A stretch of DNA of 38,430 nucleotides from Anaerolineaceae bacterium. Lineage in GTDB: Bacteria > Chloroflexota > Anaerolineae > Anaerolineales > Villigracilaceae. The notes below the pieces were generated by a model, which made no database searches, was not told the origin of the DNA, and worked only from the letters and a program-made list of their open reading frames with translations. Every line of letters starts with the position of its first letter. Position 1 is the first letter of the stretch. Of the stretch, positions 1 through 7,349 are shown piece after piece. Position numbers and translations under genes: made by a program. The stretch is from contig VFKN01000143.1 of NCBI GenBank assembly GCA_009885525.1, positions 1-38,430 of the forward strand, read 5' to 3'.

Positions 1-2
1 CC

Positions 3-107
3 GTGGAACTGGTTGCGCTTAAAGACATTCAACGCACAGGGCGGCTGCTGGCTGAATTCATCGCTTCACTCGAAGCGGATTTTATGAATAAGATTTTCTG
101 GGATTAA
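3..107 (+). CDS. 3' end of an unidentified protein
   Basis: A reading frame open from the window edge runs 34 codons to a TAA at 105-107 and ends MNKIFWD. The other two forward frames are closed by stops before this point (one at 19-21, the other about 29 codons in). The visible part looks helical and has no motif I recognise, so no function is offered. It lies on the same strand as the peptidase operon but is separated from it by a 77-bp palindromic repeat, so it is probably a separate unit. The true start lies outside the window. Confidence 0.55.
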   Translation: MELVALKDIQRTGRLLAEFIASLEADFMNKIFWD

Positions 108-113
108 AAAATT

Positions 114-190
114 TCCCTCATCCCCAGCCCTTCCCCCTTTGGGGGAAGGGAGTCCCCTCTCCCTTTTTGGGAGAGGGCTAGGGTGAGGGA
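114..190. repeat. Imperfect GC-rich palindromic repeat between genes
   Basis: The outer arms (TCCCTCATCCCCAGCCCT and AGGGCTAGGGTGAGGGA) are near-complementary. They enclose two further hairpins, CTTCCCCC-TTT-GGGGGAAG and CTCTCCC-TTTTT-GGGAGAG. The block fills the gap between the partial gene and the first aminopeptidase. It could end transcription of the upstream gene, but it has the look of a dispersed repeat. Part of it (CCCTCTCCC/GGGAGAGGG) resembles the stem of the groEL terminator at 37051-37095. Confidence 0.7.
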
Positions 191-207
191 GCGTAAAGTG
201 AGATAAC

Positions 208-1266
208 ATGCTGTCAATTGGTCAAACACAAATTAAATTACTCGAAAAATTATGCAACGCAATGTCCGTCTCTGGCGATGAAGGCGAAGTGCGGCGTATT
301 GTCCTTGAAGAAGTAAAACCCTACGCCGACGAAATCAAAGTGGATGCGTTGGGCAGCGTTCTTGTAAGAAAACACGCTTCGACAGGCAAAGGCAAAAAAC
401 CTTTGCGCGTGCTGCTCGATGCGCACATGGATGAAGTCGGCTTCATGATCGTGGACGATGGGGAAGATGGCTTTTTTCAATTCGAAGTTGTCGGCGGCAT
501 TGACGCGCGTCATCTCGTTGGCAAGCAGATCATCGTGGGCAAGGATCACAACGTGGGCGTCATCGGCGCGAAGCCAATTCATTTGACCACACCCGAAGAA
601 CGTCAGCGCACCATTGATGTTGAATCCATGCGTATTGATCTCGGCCCCGAAGGCAAGGCAAAAATTGGCGACCGCGCAACCTTTGCGACAAAGTTCAAAC
701 GCGTGGGGCCGTCCATCATGTCCAAAGCAATTGATGACCGCATCGGCATTGCGATCCTGATTGAATTACTCAAACACGCGCCGAAAAATATTGAGTTATG
801 TTTATCGTTCAGCGTGCAGGAGGAAATTGGCTTGCGCGGCGCGAAAGTTGCGGCCCATTATTTTGAACCTGATCTCGCCATCGCAGTGGATTCAACGCCC
901 GCGCGCGATCTACCTCATCACGAAGGCAAAGAGAATTACACATACAATACGCAGCTCGGTTTAGGACCGGCAATTTATATTGCGAACAGTTCGACAATTG
1001 ATGATCCACGGCTTGTGCGTTTCCTCGCGGAGACTGCCGATAAACATAATATCCAATATCAGTTCCGCCAGCCGGGCGGGGGCGGAACGAATGCTGGCGC
1101 AATCCAACAAACGCGGATAGGCGTGCCGGTTGTTTCGGTTTCTGTTCCGCACCGCTACACACATTCGCCCATCAGCGTTTCGCGTGTGGATGATTGGAAG
1201 AATACGTTGAACCTTTTATATATGGCATTGAATAACATGGAGCCGTCGCTGGTAAAATCAAGATGA
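208..1266 (+). CDS. M42 family metallopeptidase (glutamyl/tetrahedral aminopeptidase type)
   Basis: This is a 352-aa cytosolic di-metal aminopeptidase of family M42, the usual length. Such enzymes trim N-terminal residues from short peptides and usually form large dodecameric cages. Visible motifs are AHMDEVG (His73, Asp75), AIDDR (Asp176/177), QEEIG (Glu205 as general base and Glu206 as metal ligand by family analogy), AVDST (Asp228) and a late metal-ligand His319 in RYTHSP. All key residues are present. It is the first gene of a packed five-gene run, and its stop overlaps the next start (ATGA at 1263-1266). A second M42 gene closes the run at 2819. The two proteins share an N-terminal pattern (ILEEVKP-AD-VDALG), so they are paralogues. 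The substrate cannot be read from sequence. Confidence 0.93.
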   Translation: MLSIGQTQIKLLEKLCNAMSVSGDEGEVRRIVLEEVKPYADEIKVDALGSVLVRKHASTGKGKKPLRVLLDAHMDEVGFMIVDDGEDGFFQFEVVGGIDARHLVGKQIIVGKDHNVGVIGAKPIHLTTPEERQRTIDVESMRIDLGPEGKAKIGDRATFATKFKRVGPSIMSKAIDDRIGIAILIELLKHAPKNIELCLSFSVQEEIGLRGAKVAAHYFEPDLAIAVDSTPARDLPHHEGKENYTYNTQLGLGPAIYIANSSTIDDPRLVRFLAETADKHNIQYQFRQPGGGGTNAGAIQQTRIGVPVVSVSVPHRYTHSPISVSRVDDWKNTLNLLYMALNNMEPSLVKSR

Positions 1267-1676
1267 TGAAGCCGATTTTTCCAGACCTAAAGTTGTTGCC
1301 AGAAATATTCAAAAATTATCCTGACATTGAGGCTGTATATTTATTTGGTTCTGTTGCAGGCGGAAAAGAAAATCCACAAAGCGATCTTGATCTTGCAATT
1401 TATCCCCGCAACTCGTTACTGCGCACGAAAAAACTGGATATCCTTGCAGACCTGACGCGATACGGCTTCAACAATGTAGACCTTGTATTTTTAGACGTTC
1501 CCAATATCGTGATTCGCTTTGAAGCAGTTCGCCAAAACCGCCTTATTTATTGCGTTGAAGGTTTTGACGCGGGTTCATTTTTCTCATTGACCATCCGTCA
1601 ATATTTTGACTTTCTGCCTTATTTGAAAATTCAGCGTGAAGCATATAAACAAAGGGTTCTGCAAAATGACCATTAA
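1263..1676 (+). CDS. mntA: MntA-type nucleotidyltransferase antitoxin (MNT domain)
   Basis: A 137-aa minimal nucleotidyltransferase. It carries the family motif GS-x10-DxD exactly (Gly29-Ser30 ... Asp41-x-Asp43), the nucleotide- and metal-binding signature of MntA antitoxins. In characterised HEPN/MNT pairs, MntA neutralises the HEPN toxin HepT by adding AMP units to a tyrosine next to the toxin's active site. The start overlaps the preceding aminopeptidase stop by four bases, and the 3' end overlaps the downstream HEPN gene by 11 bases, so translation is probably coupled. The order (antitoxin first, toxin second) and neighbour support the call. A free-standing nucleotidyltransferase is the only real alternative. 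Confidence 0.9.
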   Translation: MMKPIFPDLKLLPEIFKNYPDIEAVYLFGSVAGGKENPQSDLDLAIYPRNSLLRTKKLDILADLTRYGFNNVDLVFLDVPNIVIRFEAVRQNRLIYCVEGFDAGSFFSLTIRQYFDFLPYLKIQREAYKQRVLQNDH

Positions 1677-2082
1677 ATCTGAAGTCATTCGCAAACGCCT
1701 GGTCAAACTGGATGAATATTTGCAAATTTTATACAATATGCAAAAATATTCATTGGAAGAATTTCTGTCCAACCCTGAACATTACGCCAGCGTCGAGAGA
1801 TTCCTTCATATGGCAATAGAATCCACGATAGATATTGGCGGTCACATTGTATCGGGACTTGGGTTAGGTGAAGTGAACTGGTATAGCGACATTGCGACAA
1901 TCATGGAAGAAAAAGGCTACATTTCTGTCGAGTTGCGCGAGAAGTGGATTCGTATCGTGGGTTTTCGCAATATCCTTGTTCATCAATACCTCGAAGTAGA
2001 TCGTGAAATTGTTTATGACGTTTTGCAAAATAAATTGAGCGATCTTGAAGAATTGAAAAAGGTATTTGCTTCTTTTTTATAG
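1666..2082 (+). CDS. hepT: HepT-like HEPN ribonuclease toxin (DUF86)
   Basis: A 138-aa all-helical HEPN protein. I chose the ATG at 1666 rather than an in-frame ATG at 1636, because it opens with the usual family N-terminus (MTIKSEVIRKRL) and overlaps mntA by only 11 bases. The HEPN active-site motif R-x4-H is present (Arg101 ... His106). It is extended to R-x4-H-x-Y by Tyr108, the position AMPylated by MntA in studied pairs. HepT toxins cut RNA when not modified. All catalytic and regulatory residues look intact. It sits directly upstream of an S51 peptidase gene (10-bp gap) inside the peptidase run, which is an unusual place for a toxin-antitoxin pair. Confidence 0.9.
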   Translation: MTIKSEVIRKRLVKLDEYLQILYNMQKYSLEEFLSNPEHYASVERFLHMAIESTIDIGGHIVSGLGLGEVNWYSDIATIMEEKGYISVELREKWIRIVGFRNILVHQYLEVDREIVYDVLQNKLSDLEELKKVFASFL

Positions 2083-2092
2083 ACAGGTAATC

Positions 2093-2815
2093 ATGAATGG
2101 ATTAATTGCTTTACTCGGTTCTGGCGAATATCTTGCGGTGATGGATGAAATCGATTTGTATCTGCTCGCGAATTGCGGCGCAGATAAAGATCGCAAGCCG
2201 CGCGTGGTTTGTCTGCCCACCGCTGCGGGACGCGAAGGCGATGCGAGCGTGAACCGCTGGTCAAAAATGGGCGTGGAACATTTCACCCGCCTCGGCGCGG
2301 ATGTACAAGCCCTGCCCGTCATTGATGCCACATCCGCGAACGATCTCAATCACGCCGCGGTTGTCGAAGAAGCGGATTTAATTTATTTCTCGGGCGGCGA
2401 TCCGCGTTATTTGTATCAAACGATGAAGAAGAGTCTCGTGTGGGAAGCGGCGCAAAAAGCATGGGCGCGCGGCGCGGCATACGCGGGCTGCTCGGCGGGC
2501 GCGATGATCCTTGGCAAAGAGATTCCCGATTTCCGCACGATGGGTATGCGTTCCATCCCCACTTTTGGGATTGTGCCGGTCGCGTTCGTCATGCCGCATT
2601 TTGACGCGATTCCTTTATTTGGCAAGCCGCTGGTTGCCACGCTGCGCCTGCGCTTGAAAGACGGCGAAGCGATGATCGGCGTTGACGAGAACACAGCCAT
2701 CATCGGAAAGTTGAACGAAGAATGGACCGTCATGGGACAAGCCAAAGCGCATGTGTTCACAAAAAATGAAAGCAAGAGTTACGCTGCAGGCGAAAAATTT
2801 TCTTTAGGAAAATAA
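2093..2815 (+). CDS. Peptidase S51 family protein (cyanophycinase / dipeptidase E-like)
   Basis: A 240-aa class I glutamine-amidotransferase-like serine peptidase. The nucleophile elbow GCSAGA places the catalytic Ser at 134. FSGGDP (about 100-104) forms the substrate pocket, and MPHFD supplies the likely catalytic His169. Family members cut aspartyl dipeptides (PepE) or cyanophycin; the size fits either. I see no cyanophycin synthetase in the window, so a peptidase role is more likely. The start at 2093 is preferred over an in-frame ATG at 2066, which would overlap hepT and lacks a ribosome-binding site; ACAGG lies just before 2093. The gene ends 3 bp before the next aminopeptidase, so they are probably co-transcribed in peptide or acidic dipeptide turnover. 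Confidence 0.85.
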   Translation: MNGLIALLGSGEYLAVMDEIDLYLLANCGADKDRKPRVVCLPTAAGREGDASVNRWSKMGVEHFTRLGADVQALPVIDATSANDLNHAAVVEEADLIYFSGGDPRYLYQTMKKSLVWEAAQKAWARGAAYAGCSAGAMILGKEIPDFRTMGMRSIPTFGIVPVAFVMPHFDAIPLFGKPLVATLRLRLKDGEAMIGVDENTAIIGKLNEEWTVMGQAKAHVFTKNESKSYAAGEKFSLGK

Positions 2816-2818
2816 ACA

Positions 2819-3820
2819 ATGAAACAATTACTTAAAACACTCACAGAAACTTTCGGGCCTTCGGGTTATGAAAATGCAGTTCGCGATGTAATCCTGGAAG
2901 AAGTCAAACCGCTTGCGGATGAAGTCCGCGTGGATGCGCTGGGGAATCTCATCGTGCGCAAGAAACCATCAGCGGGCGCAAAGTCTCCGAAGAAGATCAT
3001 GCTCGCGGCGCATATGGATGAGATCGGCGTCATCGCGAGTCACATTGATAAAAATGGATTCGTGCGCTTCACCAATATCGGCGGCGTGTTTGGCAAATAT
3101 ACGCTCGGCGCGCGCGTGCGCTTTTTGAACGGCGCGACCGGCATCATCGGCTACGATCATTTCGAACACGTCAATGATGCGCCGCCAATCAACAAAATGT
3201 ATATTGACGTGGGCGCAAGCAGCAATGCAAATTGTCCCGTCAAAGTTGGCGATGTCGCTGCGTTTGACAGACCTTATATCGAAATGGGAGACCGTCTTGT
3301 TGCGAAGTCAATGGATGATCGCAGCGGTGTTTTAGTTTTGATCGAAACATTACGCGCGATCAAGTCCACGCAGAACGATTTGTATTTTGTGTTCACCACG
3401 CAGGAAGAAGTCGGCACGCGCGGCGCAGGCACGGCGGCTTACGGCATTGACCCCGATCTCGGCATTGCGGTGGATGTGACCGCCACGGGCGATACGCCTG
3501 CTTCGCAGAAGATGGTCATGGAACTCGGCAAGGGACCCTGCATCAAAATCCGCGACGCAGGAATGCTCTCCGATCCGCGCATGGTGGAGTGGATGATCCA
3601 AACCGCGGAGAAGGCCAAGATTCCTTATCAGCGCGAAGTGCTGCTGTTCGGCGGCACAGATGCGCGCGAAATTCAGACCTCACGCGCGGGTGTAATCGCG
3701 GGCGCGTTATCCATCGCCTGCCGCTATGTCCACTCCGCTTCGGAGATGGTCGATTATGGTGACTTGAAGAATTCGGTGAAGTTGCTGACCGCACTGGTGA
3801 GCAAAGATGTAAATCTTTAA
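2819..3820 (+). CDS. M42 family metallopeptidase, second copy
   Basis: A 333-aa M42 aminopeptidase, paralogous to the gene at 208 but about 20 residues shorter. The metal and catalytic residues are all visible: AHMDEIG (His65, Asp67), SMDDR (Asp166/167), TTQEEVG (Glu196, Glu197), AVDVT (Asp219) and RYVHSA (His305). It is probably a cytosolic, cage-forming aminopeptidase. It starts 3 bp after the S51 gene and closes the five-gene run; a perfect 46-bp palindrome follows at once. Two M42 genes on either side of an S51 gene suggest complementary substrate ranges in one peptide-recycling unit. That is inference from order only. Confidence 0.93.
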   Translation: MKQLLKTLTETFGPSGYENAVRDVILEEVKPLADEVRVDALGNLIVRKKPSAGAKSPKKIMLAAHMDEIGVIASHIDKNGFVRFTNIGGVFGKYTLGARVRFLNGATGIIGYDHFEHVNDAPPINKMYIDVGASSNANCPVKVGDVAAFDRPYIEMGDRLVAKSMDDRSGVLVLIETLRAIKSTQNDLYFVFTTQEEVGTRGAGTAAYGIDPDLGIAVDVTATGDTPASQKMVMELGKGPCIKIRDAGMLSDPRMVEWMIQTAEKAKIPYQREVLLFGGTDAREIQTSRAGVIAGALSIACRYVHSASEMVDYGDLKNSVKLLTALVSKDVNL

Positions 3821-3836
3821 CACATACGTTATTTAT

Positions 3837-3882
3837 AAAACAAAACGGGTTGACATATTAATATGTCAACCCGTTTTGTTTT
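3837..3882. terminator. Bidirectional terminator, perfect 46-bp palindrome
   Basis: Two 23-bp arms meet with no spacer (left arm ends CATATT, right arm begins AATATG; the core is AACGGGTTGACATATT and its complement). The arms end in A4 on the left and T4 on the right, giving a U-run on both strands. It lies between the convergent M42 gene (+) and DUF456 gene (-), where one element can end both transcripts. Confidence 0.85.
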
Positions 3883-3894
3883 GATAATTTTTAT

Positions 3895-4422
3895 TCACAC
3901 AGCCCACGCCCACAAACCCCAAAGCAAAATCATCAGGATGCCAATTCCAAACATGGCCAGGAATGACCAGCCCCAACCTTTCATCCATGTCTTAGTTGTT
4001 TCAAAAGCGATTTTTTTATCTTTCACCCTGCGCCACTCGGCGAGGAATAAACCGGCGGGCGAAGCGATGATCCCGACCAAGGGCGTTAAGAAGATGCTGG
4101 CAATGATCCCGGCTGCAAAGGATAAAAGAATCGAACTCCACGGCACATCCTTATCGCGCATGTGTTTGGCGATGATGATGTTATCCACAATGTTGCCAGC
4201 AATCATCAACAACGTAATCAGAAAAAAGAGCAGCCAGCCAACCCAGGTCATATGTCCGCTGATGGCTTGCAAAATTGCATAACCCAGCGTGGCAAGCCAC
4301 ATCACAGTGATGCCGGGGAAAACAGGGACGACCAACCCAAACAAGCCTGTCAACAGGATAAGGAAGGTCAGCACCTTCAAAAGTGTTTGCGAGAATAAAT
4401 CCCAAAAGGCAGGGTCGATCAT
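3895..4422 (-). CDS. DUF456 domain-containing membrane protein
   Basis: A 175-aa very hydrophobic protein with about four to five membrane segments. It has the DUF456 style of glycine/proline-rich helices (GLFGLVVPVFPG near 27-38, then AGNIVDNIIIAKHM, then SPAGLFLAEW). The family has no known function. A site reading AGAGG precedes the ATG. The start lies 12 bp from the REP palindrome at 4435-4460 and 23 bp from the RAYT stop. It may have been directly downstream of serS before the transposase unit came in. Confidence 0.85.
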   Translation of the reverse strand: MIDPAFWDLFSQTLLKVLTFLILLTGLFGLVVPVFPGITVMWLATLGYAILQAISGHMTWVGWLLFFLITLLMIAGNIVDNIIIAKHMRDKDVPWSSILLSFAAGIIASIFLTPLVGIIASPAGLFLAEWRRVKDKKIAFETTKTWMKGWGWSFLAMFGIGILMILLWGLWAWAV

Positions 4423-4434
4423 AAGACCTCTTCC

Positions 4435-4460
4435 GTAGCACAGACTTAAGTCTGTGCTAC
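4435..4460. repeat. REP palindrome at the 3' end of the RAYT gene
   Basis: A perfect 26-bp palindrome made of GTAGCACAGACTT and its complement. Both ends read GTAG, the tetranucleotide recognised by REP-associated tyrosine transposases. The last codons of the RAYT gene run into it, and its TAA stop (4446-4448 on the minus strand) is the central TTAA. It pairs with the related palindrome at 5094-5119. Confidence 0.9.
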
Positions 4461-5084
4461 ATAGCTATATATCCACTCATCCCAGGTCTTTACCAGCCCG
4501 GCTTTGACTGGGTTGTTCAGGATATAACCAATAATACGTTTCAGTTCATCGTTGTTGCGGACAAAATGATCGTAACTTTCATCCTGCCAAAATTTTCCGC
4601 TGCGGCTCAGTTGCAAATTGGCGTACCGCGAGCTGCGTCCCTTAATCAAGCGCAGCGCCTGGCTAAGAGGAGAAAGACGCTTGGCTTGAGCGTTTTCCCC
4701 GAAGTGGGAAAAATCTACCAGCAGATGAACATGATTTGGCATGATACAGTATGCCAGCATGTCGTAACGCATTCCATCCAAACGTCGAATTTCCTGCATG
4801 ACTATCTGCGCGATCCCTGCCTCGCGCAGATAGGTTGGACCGTGCGCCATCTTATCAAGCCACTTATCATAACGCCCGAAAAATTTCTTTTGAATTTTGT
4901 AACGTTCAATCAACAGGGCATTTCCGCTCAAGTTCATCTTTAACCGCCGTTCTTCCTGCTCGAACTCTGCCCGCAATTGCTCAATAACTTCCACAGGGAT
5001 AGATCCTGCCAACCGAAAAGTGACAAAAAATATCGCGCCTGTAGGATGGATATGCGGCAGGTTACGGCGGTAGAAGGTGGTCAT
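4446..5084 (-). CDS. REP-associated tyrosine transposase (RAYT, Y1 / IS200-like)
   Basis: A 212-aa single-domain HUH nuclease of the Y1 transposase superfamily. The metal-binding HUH motif is in IMPNHVHLL. The family's opening signature is HIHPTGAIFFVTFRL, and the C-terminal block (FWQDESYDHFVRN, then YILNNPVKAGL) is typical of RAYTs rather than of IS200 TnpA. RAYTs bind and cut GTAG-hairpin REP sequences and are thought to drive REP spread; they usually occur as single domesticated genes. Two REP palindromes flank it, one 9 bp before the start and one overlapping its stop. GGAG lies shortly before the ATG. The gene looks intact. Confidence 0.92.
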   Translation of the reverse strand: MTTFYRRNLPHIHPTGAIFFVTFRLAGSIPVEVIEQLRAEFEQEERRLKMNLSGNALLIERYKIQKKFFGRYDKWLDKMAHGPTYLREAGIAQIVMQEIRRLDGMRYDMLAYCIMPNHVHLLVDFSHFGENAQAKRLSPLSQALRLIKGRSSRYANLQLSRSGKFWQDESYDHFVRNNDELKRIIGYILNNPVKAGLVKTWDEWIYSYVAQT

Positions 5085-5093
5085 ATTTGCTCC

Positions 5094-5119
5094 GTAGCGC
5101 AGGCTTAAGCCTGCGTTAC
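5094..5119. repeat. REP palindrome at the serS stop codon
   Basis: A 26-bp palindrome: GTAGCGCAGGCTT followed by AAGCCTGCGTTAC, with one mismatch in the outer arm. It matches the copy at 4435 at most positions and starts with GTAG. The serS stop codon TAA (5116-5118 on the minus strand) lies inside the outer arm. Confidence 0.9.
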
Positions 5120-6384
5120 CGAATCACATCAATCCCGCCCATCCACGGGCGTAAGACCTCGGGCACGATGATCGAGCCATCGGCTTGCTGATAATTTTCC
5201 ATGACAGCGATGAGTGTGCGCGGAAGCCCCAAGCCTGAGCCGTTCAACGTATGCAGGAATTTCGCCTTGCCGCCATCGATTGAACGATATTTGATGTTTG
5301 CGCGGCGCGCCTGAAAATCAGTATCATTCGAAATCGATGAGACTTCCAGCCATTCATCGCAGCCGGGCGCCCAGAATTCGAGGTCATAAGTCATTGTTGC
5401 GCCGAAGCCGATATCACCTGTGCACAACTGCTTGACACGATACGGAATGCCCAACAACGCGCAAGTCTCTTCCGCATCTTTCAACATCTTCTGATGCAAT
5501 GCTTCTGATTCTTCGGGCTTACAATAGGTATACATTTCGACTTTATCAAATTGATGTCCGCGTTTAATGCCGCGCACGTCACGGCCTGCGCTCATCTTCT
5601 CGCGGCGGAAGCATGGAGTGTATGCCGTGTAAAATTTCGGCAGCGCGGCTTCGTCAAGGATTTCATCCATGTGTAAACCGGTCAGCGGAACTTCAGCGGT
5701 CGGCACGAAATAATAATCTTCCTCGTGATCTTTGTATAAATTATCCGCAAACTTCGGCAATTGACCCGCGCCATACACAATCGCGGTCTTCACCATGAAC
5801 GGTAAATATTCTTCCTGATAGCCCTGTCTAATATGCAGGTCAAGCATCCACGCGATCAACGCGCGCTGCAATCTCGCACCGGCGGCTTGCAAGACATAAA
5901 ACCGCGAGCCGGTTAATTTTGTGCCGCGTTCAAAGTCAATGATGCCAAGCGCGGGACCCAAATCCCAATGTGGTTTTGGCGCGAATTCAAATTTGCGCGG
6001 CTCGCCAATTGTCCTGAGGACGATATTCTCGCTGTCATCTTTTCCGTATGGAGTGCGCGGATCGGGAATATTCGGCAGTGCGGATGCGAGCGCGTTCAGT
6101 TCTGATTCAACTTCCGCGACTTGTTTATCCATCTCCGCGATTTGATCACCGACCACGCGCATCACGTCGATCTTCGTCTGACGCTCGGCTGCATCCTTCA
6201 TCTTGCTGATCTCTTTCGAGACGGTGTTGCGCTCGGCTTTGAGCACTTCCACCTGGGATAATAACGTGCGGCGCTTTTCATCCAACGCCAATATCGTATC
6301 CACTGGCGCGGGGTCACTCTGCCGATCTTGTAACGCCTTGCGGACAATATCGGGGTTTTCACGAATCAAATTCATATCTAACAT
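5116..6384 (-). CDS. serS: Seryl-tRNA synthetase
   Basis: A 422-aa class II synthetase, normal length, charging tRNA-Ser with serine in the cytosol. It has the N-terminal tRNA-binding coiled coil (about 1-105), motif 2 around [20 protein letters not shown], and motif 3 in [18 protein letters not shown]. The start is fixed by GGAGGT shortly upstream of the ATG. A T-box leader with its own promoter precedes the gene, so expression should rise when uncharged tRNA-Ser accumulates. The TAA stop is formed by the outer arm of a REP palindrome, so that repeat lies exactly at the 3' end of the gene. Confidence 0.97.
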   Translation of the reverse strand: MLDMNLIRENPDIVRKALQDRQSDPAPVDTILALDEKRRTLLSQVEVLKAERNTVSKEISKMKDAAERQTKIDVMRVVGDQIAEMDKQVAEVESELNALASALPNIPDPRTPYGKDDSENIVLRTIGEPRKFEFAPKPHWDLGPALGIIDFERGTKLTGSRFYVLQAAGARLQRALIAWMLDLHIRQGYQEEYLPFMVKTAIVYGAGQLPKFADNLYKDHEEDYYFVPTAEVPLTGLHMDEILDEAALPKFYTAYTPCFRREKMSAGRDVRGIKRGHQFDKVEMYTYCKPEESEALHQKMLKDAEETCALLGIPYRVKQLCTGDIGFGATMTYDLEFWAPGCDEWLEVSSISNDTDFQARRANIKYRSIDGGKAKFLHTLNGSGLGLPRTLIAVMENYQQADGSIIVPEVLRPWMGGIDVIR

Positions 6385-6390
6385 GGCTGC

Positions 6391-6666
6391 ACCTCCGTGT
6401 GCATTAATAGAATACGCCCCTCATCCGTTTGCAGGACGAAGGGGCGTTCGTGGTGCCACCTGCTTTCATTGTGCCGGTGAGGGCGCAATCTCGGAGTACT
6501 GTAACGGGTACTGCCCGATTCTCTTACAGCGCGTACAGGCTGAAGCCTGTGCTACTCCTACGAGAATGACTCTGGTGAAGGGGATTTCATCCGCTGGCTG
6601 GTCGTCTCGCACTGACCGACGACTCTCTGAACAGTTGCCGAATTACTTATCTTCACGCTGGTCTTT
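6391..6666 (-). promoter_or_regulatory. T-box riboswitch upstream of serS
   Basis: On the minus strand the conserved T-box sequence AGGTGGCACCACG lies at 6461-6449. It is followed by a terminator hairpin at 6446-6415 (CGCCCC ... GGGGCG) and a U-rich run. Stem I is also visible. Its base is GTGAAG (6656-6651) paired with CTTCAC (6580-6575). An AGTA motif lies on the 5' side of the specifier loop, an AGAGAG bulge follows, and the distal hairpin is closed by GTCGTC/GACGAC. A UCC serine triplet at 6584-6582 lies opposite AGTA and is the tentative specifier codon. Two nested stems, GGAGTA/TACTCC and CTGTAA/TTACAG, follow stem I. A REP-like hairpin sits inside the first of these. Uncharged tRNA-Ser should stabilise the antiterminator and turn serS on. 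Confidence 0.92.
6531..6555. repeat. REP-like hairpin inside the T-box leader
   Basis: On the minus strand this reads GTAGCACAGGCTTCAGCCTG then TACGC. It matches the RAYT-flanking REPs (GTAGC-CAGGCTT-AGCCTG) almost throughout, including the initial GTAG. It forms a 7-bp hairpin between stem I and the distal stem of the serS leader, and its first bases overlap the GGAGTA strand of the next stem. Confidence 0.8.
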
Positions 6667-6672
6667 CGCCTG

Positions 6673-6700
6673 ATTATACGCAGGGGCGTTTGGTTGTCAA
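6673..6700 (-). promoter_or_regulatory. Sigma-70-type promoter of serS
   Basis: On the minus strand, TTGACA (6700-6695) and TATAAT (6678-6673), both perfect consensus, are separated by 16 bp. Transcription should begin near 6666, just before the T-box stem I. The -35 box overlaps the stop codon of the upstream sugar transferase gene, so serS has its own start despite the same orientation. Confidence 0.88.
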
Positions 6701-7299
6701 TCCTTGTTGCCCATAAAATATTCGGCGGTGGCGTGACCTTCTTGTGAAATGCCTTCGCGCTTGAACACTTTCCATGCGGTCATAAAAATAATTTTGATGT
6801 CGAGCCAGAATGACCAGTGATCTACATACCAGACATCGTATTTGAATTTATCCTCCCACGAGAGCGCGTTCCTGCCGTTGATTTGCGCCCAGCCGGTGAG
6901 ACCGGGGATTACGTCATGCCGGCGGGCTTGTTCGGGGGAATAGCGCGGGAGATATTCCATTAGCAGCGGGCGCGGGCCGACGAAGGACATTTCTCCGCGC
7001 AGGATGTTGAGGAGTTCGGGCAGCTCATCGAGGGAGAGCGCGCGCAGAGTCTTTCCGAGGCGGGTCAAACGCTCGGCGTCTGGGAGCAACTCGCCTTGAG
7101 TCCCGCGGCGGTTTGTCATCGTGCGGAATTTGTAAATGTGGAAGGGAATTCCCCGCAAGCCGGGTCGCATTTGAGTGAAGAGAATTGGCGTCCCAATAAA
7201 AACGCGGATTAAAATCGTAGTTAAGAATATAATTGGGGATAAAATAATCAGTGCAAGTGACGCGAAGATAAAATCGAAGAGACGTTTACTGAAAGGCAT
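6697..7299 (-). CDS. Membrane sugar-phosphate transferase (bacterial sugar transferase family)
   Basis: A 200-aa monotopic phosphoglycosyl transferase of the PglC/WcaJ catalytic type. It transfers a sugar phosphate from a nucleotide sugar to undecaprenyl phosphate, the first step of a glycan built on a lipid carrier. It has one N-terminal hydrophobic segment (about 8-35), the motif KFRTM (58-62), the catalytic Asp91-Glu92 pair in [10 protein letters not shown], the FVGPRPLL block, and the C-terminal [12 protein letters not shown]. The size is that of the short PglC-like form without the extra membrane domain. The LegB-like dehydratase and nucleotidyltransferase at 28169-29871 could supply nucleotide sugars, but they are distant. 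Confidence 0.92.
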   Translation of the reverse strand: MPFSKRLFDFIFASLALIILSPIIFLTTILIRVFIGTPILFTQMRPGLRGIPFHIYKFRTMTNRRGTQGELLPDAERLTRLGKTLRALSLDELPELLNILRGEMSFVGPRPLLMEYLPRYSPEQARRHDVIPGLTGWAQINGRNALSWEDKFKYDVWYVDHWSFWLDIKIIFMTAWKVFKREGISQEGHATAEYFMGNKD

Positions 7300-7349
7300 G
7301 CGAATATTTTACCCTTGATTTATGGTATATTTTACATAGGAGAATTCAT

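Larger units (their letters stand above)
4435..5119 (-). mobile_element. REP-RAYT unit (REPtron-like)
   Basis: Two related 26-bp GTAG palindromes (4435-4460 and 5094-5119) bound a single RAYT gene in a 685-bp unit between serS and the DUF456 gene. The flanking genes point the same way. I see no target-site duplication or other terminal repeat, as expected if this is a RAYT locus and not a classical insertion sequence. Confidence 0.75.

Noticed and set aside
809..1162. Open frames on the minus strand under the first aminopeptidase
   Set aside because: The plus-strand M42 gene is complete with all catalytic residues; the opposite frames encode Arg/Pro-rich sequences with no family resemblance.
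2093..2815. Cyanophycinase in the strict sense
   Set aside because: The fold and catalytic Ser fit, but no cyanophycin synthetase gene is near and the peptidase neighbours favour a dipeptidase-like role, so only the family is claimed.
4435..5119. Classical IS200/IS605 insertion sequence
   Set aside because: The protein has the RAYT C-terminal block, there is no TnpB, and the flanks are REP palindromes and not the subterminal hairpins of an IS element.
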